64,000 nt of DNA, from contig DYKI01000011.1 of the NCBI GenBank assembly GCA_020722705.1, positions 1 through 64,000 on the forward strand, given 5' to 3'. Positions 18,166 through 27,534 of this stretch are shown one piece after another. The position numbers were made by a program, and so were the translations under genes. How positions within the stretch are numbered: position 1 is the stretch's first letter; the number at the start of each line of letters is the position of its first letter. Below the pieces are notes generated by a model, which saw only the letters and a list, made by a program, of their open reading frames with translations, was not told the DNA's origin and made no database searches. Source of the stretch: Chthonomonas calidirosea. GTDB taxonomy: Bacteria > Armatimonadota > Chthonomonadetes > Chthonomonadales > CAJBBX01.

Positions 18166-20150
18166 CCCAAATGCAATGGCTCGGCGACACCGATCCCGGC
18201 GCGCTTGCCGGGCTCTTGGTGCTATCACCGGCCTTGCTTGGCCTGTTTGTCTATTTGATCCGCACCAAGTGGTCGCGCAAGGGGGGTGTCACCTGCACCG
18301 GATGGGTGCTCTCACTGTCGGCGCTCGCCCTTTTCGGGGTAGGGGCGATCAGCAGAGGGACCGCAGCATTCACTCCATCACCGCTGTTCGGTCTCTCCTG
18401 GGGCGTAATCATCATGGCGGCGGACTTCGCGCTGCTGCTCGCCTTCGGCGTCATCGGTATCGTGATCGGCAAGCCTGCCATCGTGCTGCTCGCGGCCCTT
18501 CAGGCTGTCGCGGTCGTGTATCTTGAGTTCGGTCCCCTTCACAGCGTGGCTGACCGGCCCGCCATGTACATGGACTGGCTCACCGTCATCATGGTGATGA
18601 TCGTCTCGGTGATAGGCTCGATCGTCGCGGTCTACGGTCTGCCCTATATGAAGGAGCACGAGAAGCACGCTGGAGTGCCCGAGCACCTGAGCAAGAGACC
18701 ACGGTTCTTCCTGACGATCCTGGTCTTCCTTGGTGCCATGAACGGCCTCGTGCTCTGTGACAACCTGCTGTGGCTGTTCTTCTTCTGGGAGGTCACGACC
18801 CTCTGCAGCTACCTCCTCATCCGTCATGACGGCACCCCGGAAGCGACAGCCAATGCGTTTCTTGCCCTGTGGATCAACATGCTGGGAGGCGTATGCTTTG
18901 CCGTTGGTATGGTGATGCTCGCTCGTACCGTTGGCACCATATCCATTCAGGGCGTGGTCGAGGCGCAGGCTCGCAGCCTGAACGGACCCATCGTCCTGAT
19001 CGCGTTGGGTCTGCTATGTGTGGCCGGGTTCACCAAAGCGGCGCAGATGCCGTTTCAGAGCTGGCTGCTCGGAGCCATGGTGGCGCCGACGCCGGTTTCG
19101 GCTCTCCTTCACTCCAGCACGATGGTGAAGGCCGGTGTGTACCTGATTGCGCGCCTCGCGCCGGCGTTCTACGATACCGGTATGAGCGGGATGATCGCCG
19201 TAGCCGGTGGTTTCACCTTCGCCTCGGCAGCGCTGCTGGCCATAGGCCAGACGAACGCCAAGAAGGTCCTCGCATACTCCACAATCTCGAACCTTGGGCT
19301 CATCATCTCCTGCGCCGGACTGAACACGCCGCTCTCCATGGCGGCTGCCGTCATGCTGCTCATCTTCCACGCAATATCGAAGGCGCTGCTCTTTATGGCC
19401 GCAGGCGTAGTCGAACATGGCATATGGAGCAGAGATATCGAGGACATGCAGGGGCTCGTGTCACGCATGCCGCTGACGACTTTCGTCATGGTCATCGGGA
19501 TCCTCTCGATGCTGCTTCCTCCGTTCGGCGTTTTGATAGCCAAACTTGCGGCCATTGAAGCATCGGCTCGGATGCCGGCGGCGTTGCTCCTGCTGGTTGC
19601 GGGCAGCACGTTGACGGTCGTATTCTGGACCAAATGGACGGGGCGGCTCTTGACGTCCGATCCGTCCGTGGTGTTCCCCAAGATCGAACACCTGCACCGC
19701 ATGTACTTCGTTCCGCTGCTGTTGCTGGCCGTCGGCGCTGTGGGATTCAGCCTGATGGTTGTGCCGCTTCTGACGCAACTGATCGTCCCTGCAGTCGAGC
19801 AGTACTATCGCAGCGTGCGCACGGACGCGCCTGCGATCATCCAGTTCGACAATGTCCTGGGTGTGCCATGGGCGCTCGTGTTTGCCGCCCTGTCGCTGGC
19901 CGTTGTCCTGCCGCTCCTGTACTTCCGCGGATCGAGAACGCAGCGAGGATCGGTCTACCTGTGCGGCGAGCAAGTGAGTGACGCTCCCGCCACTACGTTC
20001 CGCACAGCCGCCGAGTTGGCCACGCCGGTGACGGTGCGAGGCCACTACTTCGAGCGGGTTGTGGGCGAGGCCATCCACGTTCGATGGATGACTGCGGCCG
20101 CGACGCTTGCACTGGCGCTGATGTTCGGCGCGGCGTTCCTGCCCCGATGA
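18162..20150 (+). CDS. echA: Energy-converting hydrogenase, proton-pumping subunit EchA (NuoL-like)
   Basis: A 662-residue polytopic protein of the NuoL/MrpA antiporter-like family, similar in length to EchA (about 640). The conserved core includes NGLVLCDNLLWLFFFWEVTTLCSYLLI, QMPFQSWLLGAMVAPTPVSALLHSSTMVKAGVYL and the Lys-containing NAKKVLAYSTISNLGL. In Ech complexes this subunit moves H+ or Na+ across the membrane, driven by electron flow from ferredoxin to protons. The ATG at 18162 overlaps the tricorn stop, and its own stop overlaps echB. The full echABCDEF order follows, which separates it from a Nuo or Mrp complex. Confidence 0.88.
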   Translation: MTQMQWLGDTDPGALAGLLVLSPALLGLFVYLIRTKWSRKGGVTCTGWVLSLSALALFGVGAISRGTAAFTPSPLFGLSWGVIIMAADFALLLAFGVIGIVIGKPAIVLLAALQAVAVVYLEFGPLHSVADRPAMYMDWLTVIMVMIVSVIGSIVAVYGLPYMKEHEKHAGVPEHLSKRPRFFLTILVFLGAMNGLVLCDNLLWLFFFWEVTTLCSYLLIRHDGTPEATANAFLALWINMLGGVCFAVGMVMLARTVGTISIQGVVEAQARSLNGPIVLIALGLLCVAGFTKAAQMPFQSWLLGAMVAPTPVSALLHSSTMVKAGVYLIARLAPAFYDTGMSGMIAVAGGFTFASAALLAIGQTNAKKVLAYSTISNLGLIISCAGLNTPLSMAAAVMLLIFHAISKALLFMAAGVVEHGIWSRDIEDMQGLVSRMPLTTFVMVIGILSMLLPPFGVLIAKLAAIEASARMPAALLLLVAGSTLTVVFWTKWTGRLLTSDPSVVFPKIEHLHRMYFVPLLLLAVGAVGFSLMVVPLLTQLIVPAVEQYYRSVRTDAPAIIQFDNVLGVPWALVFAALSLAVVLPLLYFRGSRTQRGSVYLCGEQVSDAPATTFRTAAELATPVTVRGHYFERVVGEAIHVRWMTAAATLALALMFGAAFLPR

Positions 20151-21010
20151 GCCCTTTGACCCTTGGCGCACTGACCGTGCTCGGTGCCCCGATCGTGGGC
20201 GGAGTGCTGATGGGGTTGGACCGGCGATTGACGGCTCGTCTCCAGGGGCGGATGGGCCCGCCGATTCTCCAGCCGTTCTACGACATCTTGAAGCTGGCCG
20301 GAAAGCAACCCATGGTCTGCAACACCGTGCAGGGCATCAGTGCGTCGCTCTACTTGATGACGAGCATCCTGGCGCTGCTGATGTTCGTTCTGGGTCAGGA
20401 CCTGCTGGTCCTTCTGTTCGTGCTGGCATTGGGCGCCGTCATGCTGATACTCGGCGGCTTCAGCGTCAAATCGCCATACTCGCAGCTCGGGAGTCAACGC
20501 GAGGTCCTGCAGATGATGGCGTACGAACCGCTGCTCGTGTTCATGGTTGTGGCGATCTACCTGCAGACAGGCAGTTTCTCGGCAGAGAGCGTGCTGCAGC
20601 TTAACAAACCGCTGCTCCTCTCGATGCCGGCGTTTCTGTTCACCCAGATGCTCGTCATGGCCATCAAACTCCACAAATCGCCGTTCGACGTGTCGGCGTC
20701 GCACCATGCGCATCAGGAGCTCGTTCGCGGCATCTACACGGAGTTCCCGGGGCTGCAGCTTGCGCTCATCGAGCTGGCGCACCTCTACGATCTCGTGCTG
20801 CTGCTCGGGTTTGTCTGGTTTCTGTGGCACACGAACTGGGTCATCGGAGCTATCCTGGCGCTCGGTGCGTACATAGCGACGGTAGTGATTGACAACGTGA
20901 CTGCTCGGATGACCTGGCGATGGCTGGTGACGTATGCCTGGACATGGGGGGCAGGACTTGCCGTCGCGAACCTCGCCATGATCTACTGGACCATAAGGGG
21001 GCCGCGCTAG
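20147..21010 (+). CDS. echB: Energy-converting hydrogenase membrane subunit EchB (NuoH-like)
   Basis: 287 residues from ATG 20147, overlapping the echA stop by ATGA. It has about eight membrane spans and the NuoH/EchB/HycD signature near the start (MGLDRRLTARLQGRMGPPILQPFYDILKLAGK). In the middle comes the GSQREVLQMMAYEPLLV segment and then HKSPFDVSASHHAHQELVRGIYTEF, which faces the soluble arm. The subunit anchors the hydrogenase module and links it to the pump. The 287-residue length matches EchB of known complexes. Confidence 0.9.
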   Translation: MSPLTLGALTVLGAPIVGGVLMGLDRRLTARLQGRMGPPILQPFYDILKLAGKQPMVCNTVQGISASLYLMTSILALLMFVLGQDLLVLLFVLALGAVMLILGGFSVKSPYSQLGSQREVLQMMAYEPLLVFMVVAIYLQTGSFSAESVLQLNKPLLLSMPAFLFTQMLVMAIKLHKSPFDVSASHHAHQELVRGIYTEFPGLQLALIELAHLYDLVLLLGFVWFLWHTNWVIGAILALGAYIATVVIDNVTARMTWRWLVTYAWTWGAGLAVANLAMIYWTIRGPR

Positions 21011-21019
21011 GGGGCGGCT

Positions 21020-21481
21020 ATGGACATTATCAGCAAAGCACGGGCACGATCGCCCTGGATACTGCACTTTGACGCGGGTGCATGCAACGGATGCGACATA
21101 GAGGTTCTCGCCTGCCTGACGCCTGTCTACGACGTCGAGCGGTTTGGGATGATGAACATCGGCAATCCCAAGCATGCCGATATCCTGTTGGTCACGGGCA
21201 CCTGCAACCTGCGCAACGCACGCGTGCTGCGGAATCTCTATGACCAGATGCCTGAGCCGAAGGCAGTGGTTGCCATCGGGGCATGTGCCCTCTCCGGCGG
21301 CGTGTTTCACGAGTGCTACAACGTCCTTGGCGGCGTCGAAGGGATCATCCCCGTTGACGTGTGGGTACCCGGATGCGCGCCAAAGCCGGAAGCCATCATC
21401 GAGGGCGCTGTGATGGCGATCGAGCGGATGCAGGAACGCGCGGCCCGAATGCGCGCTCGCGGAGGCTCGGAGAATGGCTGA
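21020..21481 (+). CDS. echC: Energy-converting hydrogenase small subunit EchC (NuoB-like)
   Basis: A 153-residue NuoB-like protein. The four likely ligands of the proximal [4Fe-4S] cluster are C22 and C25 (ACNGCD), C89 (IGACALSGG) and C119 (VPGCAPKPEA). CxxC rather than the CC pair of NuoB is the form found in group 4 [NiFe] hydrogenases. It passes electrons from the ferredoxin-like EchF to the Ni-Fe centre. It overlaps echD by 8 bases. Confidence 0.9.
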   Translation: MDIISKARARSPWILHFDAGACNGCDIEVLACLTPVYDVERFGMMNIGNPKHADILLVTGTCNLRNARVLRNLYDQMPEPKAVVAIGACALSGGVFHECYNVLGGVEGIIPVDVWVPGCAPKPEAIIEGAVMAIERMQERAARMRARGGSENG

Positions 21482-21872
21482 AGCGACAGCCCACGAGGGC
21501 GCAAGCACGGTTGACATACCTGATGTCCAGACCATCTCGCCCGAGCAGCTCCTGACGAGCGTGAAGGATGCGGCGGATCGCGGCCTGCGATTTGTGACCG
21601 CAACATGCCTCGACGTTCGCGATGGCTTCGAGGTCTACTATCATTTCGCCGACGGCGACCGCCTATCCCACCTGCGTGTTGTCGTCTCGAAAGGCTCAAC
21701 GTTGCCAAGCATCAGCGGCATCTACATGTGCGCCTTCCTGGCAGAGAACGAGATCAAGGAGCTGTTTGGTCTGGAAATCACCGACATCGTCATTGATTAC
21801 AAGGGACACCTCCTGCTCACCGACGGTGGACCCGTTACGCCCATGCTGAAGCAGGCGGCCGGGGCAGGATAG
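21474..21872 (+). CDS. echD: Energy-converting hydrogenase subunit EchD (NuoC-like)
   Basis: A 132-residue protein of the NuoC/HycE-N type. The recognisable part is FEVYYHFADGDRLSHLRVVVSKGSTLPSISGIYMCAFLAENEIKELFGLEI, including the E-x-x-x-x-x-LFGL block conserved in NuoC. The domain is separate from the large subunit, as in Ech, rather than fused as in formate hydrogenlyase. It starts inside the echC end and lies six bases before echE. Confidence 0.87.
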   Translation: MAEATAHEGASTVDIPDVQTISPEQLLTSVKDAADRGLRFVTATCLDVRDGFEVYYHFADGDRLSHLRVVVSKGSTLPSISGIYMCAFLAENEIKELFGLEITDIVIDYKGHLLLTDGGPVTPMLKQAAGAG

Positions 21873-21878
21873 ACCGGA

Positions 21879-22958
21879 ATGGCAACGCGCACAACGGTTC
21901 CGTTCGGGCCTCAGCACCCGGTTCTTCCGGAACCCATCCAGCTCAAACTGACCCTCGAGAACGAGACCGTCGTCGAAGCGATCCCGCATATCGGCTATGT
22001 ACACCGAGGAGTGGAGAAGGCTGGGGAGCGGATGGACTTCGGCCAAAACGTGTTTCTGGTCGAACGCATCTGCGGCATCTGCAGCTTCATCCATGCTCTT
22101 GCCTACTGCCAGGGCATTGAGAAGCTCCTCGGCATCGAGGTGCCGCCGCGAGCCCGGTATTTGAGGGTCATCTGGAGTGAGCTGCACCGCTTGCAGAGCC
22201 ACCACCTGTGGCTCGGCCTTCTCGCGGATGCGTTTGGCTATGAGAGCCTTTTCATGCAGTTCTGGCGGAACAGAGAGCGGCTCCTCGACATCTTCGAGCG
22301 GACCGCAGGCAGCCGGATCATCATCTCAACGTGCTCGATCGGAGGCGTGCGGCGCGACATTGACGAGGCCGGCATCGAGTATATCTTGAGCGAGCTCGTT
22401 GAGCTCGAGAAAGCGTTGCGCGACGCGGTTGACGTTGTCCTCACTGACCGCACGATCCGAGCACGAACCGTCGGCAAGGGCATTCTGACTAAGGATCAGG
22501 CGCTGTCTCTCGGTGCGGTTGGGCCGGTGCTCCGCGGCAGCGGAGTCGGCGTGGATGCCCGAACCGACGGCTTTGCCGCATACGGCGAACTGGGCATAGA
22601 GCCGATCGTCGAAACCGACGGGGACTCGTTTGCTCGAACGAAGGTGCGCGCGCGAGAGTGCTTTCAGTCTCTTGACTTGGTGCGAAGGGCGATTGCCGGT
22701 CTGCCCGAGGGCGAGATCGCCGTTCGCCCAAAGGGCAGGCCCAACGGTCGGACGATCTCCCGGGTGGAGCAGCCGCGCGGCGAGCTGTTCTACATGATCT
22801 CGGCCGACGGAAGCAACAAGCTGGATCGCCTCCGCATCCGGACACCCACGTTCGCCAACGTACCCCCGCTGATAGCCATGTTGCCCGGCTGTGAGATGGC
22901 CGACGTTCCGGTCATTACGTTGTCCATAGACCCATGCATAAGCTGCACGGAGAGATAA
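21879..22958 (+). CDS. echE: Energy-converting [NiFe] hydrogenase large subunit EchE
   Basis: A 359-residue NuoD-like protein that keeps both metal-binding pairs missing from respiratory complex I. C65 and C68 lie in ERICGICSFIH, with H72 conserved, and C353 and C356 lie in the final DPCISCTER. It should therefore bind a Ni-Fe centre and reduce protons or oxidise H2. The protein ends right after the second motif, with no C-terminal extension to be cleaved, as in Ech and CooH types. Ni insertion would need hyp genes, none of which are in this window. Confidence 0.92.
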   Translation: MATRTTVPFGPQHPVLPEPIQLKLTLENETVVEAIPHIGYVHRGVEKAGERMDFGQNVFLVERICGICSFIHALAYCQGIEKLLGIEVPPRARYLRVIWSELHRLQSHHLWLGLLADAFGYESLFMQFWRNRERLLDIFERTAGSRIIISTCSIGGVRRDIDEAGIEYILSELVELEKALRDAVDVVLTDRTIRARTVGKGILTKDQALSLGAVGPVLRGSGVGVDARTDGFAAYGELGIEPIVETDGDSFARTKVRARECFQSLDLVRRAIAGLPEGEIAVRPKGRPNGRTISRVEQPRGELFYMISADGSNKLDRLRIRTPTFANVPPLIAMLPGCEMADVPVITLSIDPCISCTER

Positions 22959-22963
22959 GAGCG

Positions 22964-23326
22964 ATGATGTTGCGGCGAGTCCTCGAGAACCTTTTCAGCA
23001 AACCCGCCACCCGGCCGTTCCCAAGGACGGCGCGGGAGCCGGTGGATGGCTACCGGGGGGCCGTCGAGTTCAACCGAGAGAACTGCGTGTTCTGCGGCGC
23101 CTGTGCGTTGCGTTGCCCGTCCAAGGCGATTGAGGTGGACCGTCCGTCGAAGACACTGAAGTTCGATCTCTTCAAGTGCATTCAATGCGCATGCTGCGCC
23201 GAGGCGTGCAAGAGGGGCTGCGTTCAGCTTCGATCCGTATACCATGCTCCGGTGTTCGAGAAGCCGGAGTTCGAGTTCAGCGGCGCGCCGGTCCTCGCAC
23301 CGGACGGCGGTCAGACATCGGAATAG
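22964..23326 (+). CDS. echF: Energy-converting hydrogenase ferredoxin-like subunit EchF
   Basis: 120 residues from ATG 22964 (MMLRRVLENLFS); the track's start inside echE is also possible. It holds two [4Fe-4S] motifs: CVFCGACALRCP (about residues 39-50) and CIQCACCAEACKRGC (about 68-82). It is the entry point for electrons from soluble ferredoxin. It is the last gene of the operon and ends about 80 bases before a convergent gene. The N-terminal FSKPATRPFPRTAREP resembles the start of NuoI-like subunits. Confidence 0.9.
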   Translation: MMLRRVLENLFSKPATRPFPRTAREPVDGYRGAVEFNRENCVFCGACALRCPSKAIEVDRPSKTLKFDLFKCIQCACCAEACKRGCVQLRSVYHAPVFEKPEFEFSGAPVLAPDGGQTSE

Positions 23327-23405
23327 GGCTATACGACAAGCCGCTGCCCGTGGGTCGAGACGGGGCAGGACGAGGCAGAGGATATCCGGGGCGGTCCCTG
23401 GGTGG

Positions 23406-24392
23406 TCAACTGTCAGCCTGCAGCGCCGTCCGCAACAGCGCTTGCCAGGGCTCACCAGGCGTTGGGTTTCGGCCCCGCATCTGCTCCACTTCATCAGCAA
23501 CCAGTCCGGCCACGAAGACCCCGAACAGCGCCCTGACATCGGCGCGCGAAAGGTTGTATCGGTGCTCGTAGCGGCCCAGCGCGTCGCCGAACGCCCGTCC
23601 AAGCGGTGTCCGACGATCCCAGAGCGCCTGCGCCCGTGACGGACTAGGGTCCACGTTCGCGGCCGGGTGGAACCATGACGTCCGGGCAAGGGTGAACAGG
23701 TCATACAGAGGCCATCCCGGACCCGAGAACTCCCAGTCTATGACATACAAGCTCCCATCGCCGTCGAGAAGGGCGTTGTTGGGGTTGAAGTCACCGTGGA
23801 TTCTCGCGACCGGCATCGAACTGACATCTGCGGCACGTGCGGCGTCCAGCAACCACTCGGCCTGAGGCGGCGAGACGATCCCGGTGGACATCAGGATGCT
23901 GACCGCGCGCTGTGCGTGCTGGAGAATGCATTCAGCTTGATGGGCGGTGAAACGGTCGCATTGATCGTGAAGGGACCATATCCAGTCGGCAGCGATGCGG
24001 AACAGCTTCGCCAAATGGTCCAGATGCCCCTCGTCTCGGGCGATGCGCATCGCGACCGCAAGCGGATATCCGGGAACGCAGGTCTCCACCGATGACACTG
24101 TGCCTCCAAGGTCGCCGCAGTAGATAGGATGCGGGACGGAGTTCCCGACGCCCGGTTCGCGCGCGACGGCCTCAAGCGATCTGTAGTTGCGTATGAGACG
24201 CTCGGGGTGATCGGGCGTTCTGGGGATGCGGAGGACATATCGAGGTTCGGGCTCGTCGTTCACGAAGAGGAGCATCACCAATGAGCCGCCTGGAAGGGCC
24301 GTTGTGTCCAGTTTGACCGGTGAGACGTGTGCCCGAGTGGGCGCTCCAGGGAGGACCCTGGCCTCAAGGATTTCGGCCAGGATGGTGTTCAT
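23406..24392 (-). CDS. Aminoglycoside phosphotransferase (APH)-family kinase
   Basis: 328 residues from ATG 24392 (MNTILAEILEARVLP), which overlaps the upstream methyltransferase stop by ATGA; this supports the start over the track's longer one. Kinase motifs are the catalytic loop HGDFNPNNALLDGDG (Brenner-type HGDxxxxN) and the metal-binding VIDWEFSGPGWPLYDL. APH-fold enzymes phosphorylate small molecules such as choline, homoserine or sugars; resistance is only one role. The coupling to a methyltransferase suggests joint modification of one substrate, which is unknown. Confidence 0.8.
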   Translation of the reverse strand: MNTILAEILEARVLPGAPTRAHVSPVKLDTTALPGGSLVMLLFVNDEPEPRYVLRIPRTPDHPERLIRNYRSLEAVAREPGVGNSVPHPIYCGDLGGTVSSVETCVPGYPLAVAMRIARDEGHLDHLAKLFRIAADWIWSLHDQCDRFTAHQAECILQHAQRAVSILMSTGIVSPPQAEWLLDAARAADVSSMPVARIHGDFNPNNALLDGDGSLYVIDWEFSGPGWPLYDLFTLARTSWFHPAANVDPSPSRAQALWDRRTPLGRAFGDALGRYEHRYNLSRADVRALFGVFVAGLVADEVEQMRGRNPTPGEPWQALLRTALQADS

Positions 24393-25450
24393 CGTCCTGC
24401 CTCCGCCACGAGCAGGAAGGAGTCCGAGAGGGCGCGGGCCATCGCGCCGCATACTGCGGCCGGCGTGTGGCCGAACAGCAGCCTTGCGGCCCATCGCCAT
24501 GATCGCCGCCTCAGGTATGCCGCATACCTGCGCACGAGATAGGTGATGGCCCTGTTGTCGTCGGCGGGCACAATGAAGCGCGGATCGCGGTAGTTTGGGA
24601 CGGCGATGAACGCAGCAGGGGGGCGGAAACCGGCCTCCGCGAGCAGCCTTCGGTACCCCGAATAGGAGTAGGTGTACGTTCTGTAGGGCTCACCCTTGCA
24701 GATGCGCGCGATGGCGCTTGCCAGCGTTCGGGGCATCAGGCTTGTGTATCGGAGACCGTTGTGGTCGCGAGTGCCCAGGAAGTACAGGTAGCCAAAGCGG
24801 TTCTCGATCCCAACATACAGAATGCCGTGGGGCTTGAGAACCCGGCGACACTCGGCAAGGCATCGGACCTGGGTCTCGAACGGCGACCCTGCCTCCGTCG
24901 CCGATCCCACGTATTCAAGAACGCCATTCATGGTCACAAGGTCGAAAGTGCTATCGCAAAATGGGAGGCGGCTGTCGTCGAGCGGATCAATCCTCACCGG
25001 CGAAATGTTGCCAATGCCCTCCTGTTCCGCGCGCATGGCGAGGAAGCGCAGGGTGTACGGGTTGGTGTCCATGGCTGTGACCTGAGCGCAGTGTGGGGCC
25101 AATCCGCATGCAACGGCGCCCCAGCCTGCGCCAAGGTCGGCAACATGACAGGATGATGTGATCGGCAGAACCGATCGGAAATCGGCTCGGTTGGCGCCAA
25201 GCGCATATCTCACCAACTCCGGATCCTTGAACCGCCCAAGGATGTTCTCAACGGCGTACCGATAACCGTGAGACCGCGTGATTTCGAGCATGAACTCCAT
25301 CTGATCGGGGGCGAGGTGGTTCCAGTAATGGTCGCGAGAACTGAAGTTGGGGATGCCGTCGTCAAGCGGATAGCGTCTCCGGCACTCGGGACAGAGGTAC
25401 CCTTCGTCCTGAAAGCGAACAACCGTCCGGCAGAAAGGGCAGGCAAACAT
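24389..25450 (-). CDS. SAM-dependent methyltransferase with zinc-ribbon N-terminus
   Basis: 353 residues from ATG 25450 (MFACPFCRTVV). The N-terminal Trm112-like zinc ribbon has CPFC and CPEC pairs within the first 30 residues. A class I methyltransferase domain follows, with motif I VADLGAGWGAVACGLA, VTAMDTNPYTLRF and FDLVTMNGVLEYVG. The C-terminal 130 residues are extra and include RDHNGLRYTSLMPR. Substrate unknown; the downstream coupled APH-like kinase suggests a small-molecule or glycan pathway. Confidence 0.78.
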   Translation of the reverse strand: MFACPFCRTVVRFQDEGYLCPECRRRYPLDDGIPNFSSRDHYWNHLAPDQMEFMLEITRSHGYRYAVENILGRFKDPELVRYALGANRADFRSVLPITSSCHVADLGAGWGAVACGLAPHCAQVTAMDTNPYTLRFLAMRAEQEGIGNISPVRIDPLDDSRLPFCDSTFDLVTMNGVLEYVGSATEAGSPFETQVRCLAECRRVLKPHGILYVGIENRFGYLYFLGTRDHNGLRYTSLMPRTLASAIARICKGEPYRTYTYSYSGYRRLLAEAGFRPPAAFIAVPNYRDPRFIVPADDNRAITYLVRRYAAYLRRRSWRWAARLLFGHTPAAVCGAMARALSDSFLLVAEAGR

Positions 25451-25585
25451 GCTCACCAAACGCGATTTCCTTGCACTGATCGGCCCAGGCGCGCCACGAT
25501 CGGGCGCGCGCCGCACATGGACCTCACAAGCTGAGACGGCATCCATTCACCCTGGTAACCGCACGTCGAGAAAGGGATCGGCTTC

Positions 25586-27532
25586 ATGGGCATCACACGC
25601 AGAGCTTTCGTTCAGGCTGGTGCGGCGGGGATGACAGCGGCATTCGGCGCGACCGATGTGTTCGGATCGCCGGTGGACTACGCTGCACGTGCGCACGTGG
25701 ACGACTGGTGCCACCATCCGGTTCTTGGTGATCCGTCGTGGGACACCTTTGAGAGGGAGCCGGGCAACCCGATTCACCACGGGCGGGAGCCCTACTGGTG
25801 GCCGGTCAACGGGACGCTGTTCCACGACCCGGTCAGCGGGCGCTGGTATGCGTATGTCAGCGTCTACCCACGGGGATACTGGCCTCCTCCGCCGGCGGAT
25901 GTGCTCGTGCTTCGCGAAGGAGCCAATGGCGCATGGGAGGAACTCGGCTACGTCTTCGGACGGCGCCGACCTGCGTTCACCGCCGCCGATGGGCGGGAAG
26001 GGGGCTCAACCGACCTGTACGTGGCGTATTCGGACGGTAAGTACCATGGCGTGTTTGGATGGTGCGATGCTGCCAACCGCCGGGGCGGATTGGGTTATGT
26101 GGTCGCCGACAGCCCCGAAGGCCCCTTCCTCATCGGTGACCAACCCATCCACGATGACGGCGTGAGGAAGCCGGTTCTGGGTCGCTATGTGCGCGCGTAC
26201 GCCTCGACCCTGATCAAGCGCAAGCGCGACTGGCTGATCTTGCACATGATGAGCACGCCAGGCAACGCAGGCGGCACGTGGGGATTGTTCGCGATGGTCG
26301 GCCCCAAAGCGGACGGCCCCTACTCGGATCCGATCCCGTTGGTCGCGCCGCAGCTCGATGGTTACCATCCTCCGCTCGCCGAGTTCTTTCCGGCGTTCAC
26401 GCGCGACGGCATGGTGTATGCGCCGGCGACATCGGTTGCGCTCAACCGTACATTCCAGTCGCTCTTCAGCGCCAAGGTTGAGGATGCCCACCTGCCGGAT
26501 GCATGGCGGATCGAGCGGCTGGGGTCGCTATGGCATGCCGAGCCCGTTGCATGGGAAGCGAAGGGCATCTGGGGGCAGACGATTGCGTGTGTGCCCATGT
26601 CGGGCGATCGCCTCCGAGCGCTCTTCCCGTGCAAGGATCGGGATGACGTGGGCGGAGTAGGCATCGCCCGGCGAAAATGGACTGAACCGTTTCGGGACGG
26701 CTTCGTACTTTCGGCGCCAAATGCGCCTTCCTACGCGATTCTGCGACGCCATTGGCGCGCTTTCACGCTGGCGAGCGCCATGCGCGTCCAGGGCGGAGTG
26801 CGAGTCTGCTGGGCATGTCGCGGACCGATGGGACCGGATCACCCTTATGCGGACAGCCGGCCGTCAACGCTCATGGCACGAGACCGTCGGGAAATCCGGC
26901 TGGCCGGACAGCAATGGTCTGTCGTGAACATGGGCGAGACCGGAGAGGAGGCGCAACTGGCAGCGGGCAGCCTGCCGGCTTTCGGTGAAGAGATGACGGT
27001 CACGCTGAAGCAGACGGAGCTGGAGATTGAGCTGTCACTCGGCGGACGCCCGGTGTGGCGTGGTCCGTGCGAGGCGCGCGCAGGCAGGATCGAACTGATG
27101 GCTGAGTCCGGCTCAATCGTGCGGGTAAGCAAGTTCGCTGTGGGCGGAGAGAGCCGAAGCCTGGAGGAGGACTGGCTGGGTACCGAGGCTCTGTGCGGAG
27201 CGGCCGTGCCGAGGGGCGAGTGGACCGAGATCAAGTCGCCGCGTTTCCGGTTCGGACTCGGGCATGAGACCAGGCAGAACGGCGCTCGGGCCAAATGGAA
27301 CGTCATTGGAAACAGCTTCACGATCTGGGCGCCGCGCGGTCCCGACTACGGTGAAGCGCAAGTCCTCCTCGATGGCAAACCGGTAGGTCGGTTGAGGCTG
27401 CGCGCCACAGAGGCCGTCGCGAGCGCACCGGCCGCAACGTTCACCGCGCGCCAGGGACGGCATGCCGTGACGTTGGTGGCGGTCGAAGGGGTTGTGCCCT
27501 GCGACTGCCTGACGGTCAACACCGACCGGTAG
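25586..27532 (+). CDS. Tat-exported beta-propeller protein, possibly a GH43-like glycosidase
   Basis: A 648-residue protein. The N-terminus MGITRRAFVQAGAAGMTAAFG is a twin-arginine signal (RRAF). Residues 40-440 are rich in Trp/Tyr/Asp and repeat a pattern like LFHDPVSGRWYAYVSV and YVAYSDGKYHGVFGW, as in five-bladed GH43/GH32 propellers. The catalytic acids cannot be assigned with confidence. The last 100 residues form a beta-sandwich (FTIWAPRGPDYGEAQVLLDGKPVG) like carbohydrate-binding modules. Export through the Tat system fits the tatC in this window. Function is suggested by fold only. Confidence 0.65.
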   Translation: MGITRRAFVQAGAAGMTAAFGATDVFGSPVDYAARAHVDDWCHHPVLGDPSWDTFEREPGNPIHHGREPYWWPVNGTLFHDPVSGRWYAYVSVYPRGYWPPPPADVLVLREGANGAWEELGYVFGRRRPAFTAADGREGGSTDLYVAYSDGKYHGVFGWCDAANRRGGLGYVVADSPEGPFLIGDQPIHDDGVRKPVLGRYVRAYASTLIKRKRDWLILHMMSTPGNAGGTWGLFAMVGPKADGPYSDPIPLVAPQLDGYHPPLAEFFPAFTRDGMVYAPATSVALNRTFQSLFSAKVEDAHLPDAWRIERLGSLWHAEPVAWEAKGIWGQTIACVPMSGDRLRALFPCKDRDDVGGVGIARRKWTEPFRDGFVLSAPNAPSYAILRRHWRAFTLASAMRVQGGVRVCWACRGPMGPDHPYADSRPSTLMARDRREIRLAGQQWSVVNMGETGEEAQLAAGSLPAFGEEMTVTLKQTELEIELSLGGRPVWRGPCEARAGRIELMAESGSIVRVSKFAVGGESRSLEEDWLGTEALCGAAVPRGEWTEIKSPRFRFGLGHETRQNGARAKWNVIGNSFTIWAPRGPDYGEAQVLLDGKPVGRLRLRATEAVASAPAATFTARQGRHAVTLVAVEGVVPCDCLTVNTDR

Positions 27533-27534
27533 CC

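Noticed and set aside
20045-21535. A 496-codon minus-strand frame opposite echB and echC
   Set aside because: It is His/Gln/Arg-rich with no domain, and the plus-strand genes are clear.
18162-23326. Calling the six-gene operon a NADH dehydrogenase (complex I) fragment or an Mrp antiporter
   Set aside because: The large subunit keeps both Ni-binding CxxC pairs, and the gene order and sizes match Ech; NADH-binding subunits are absent.
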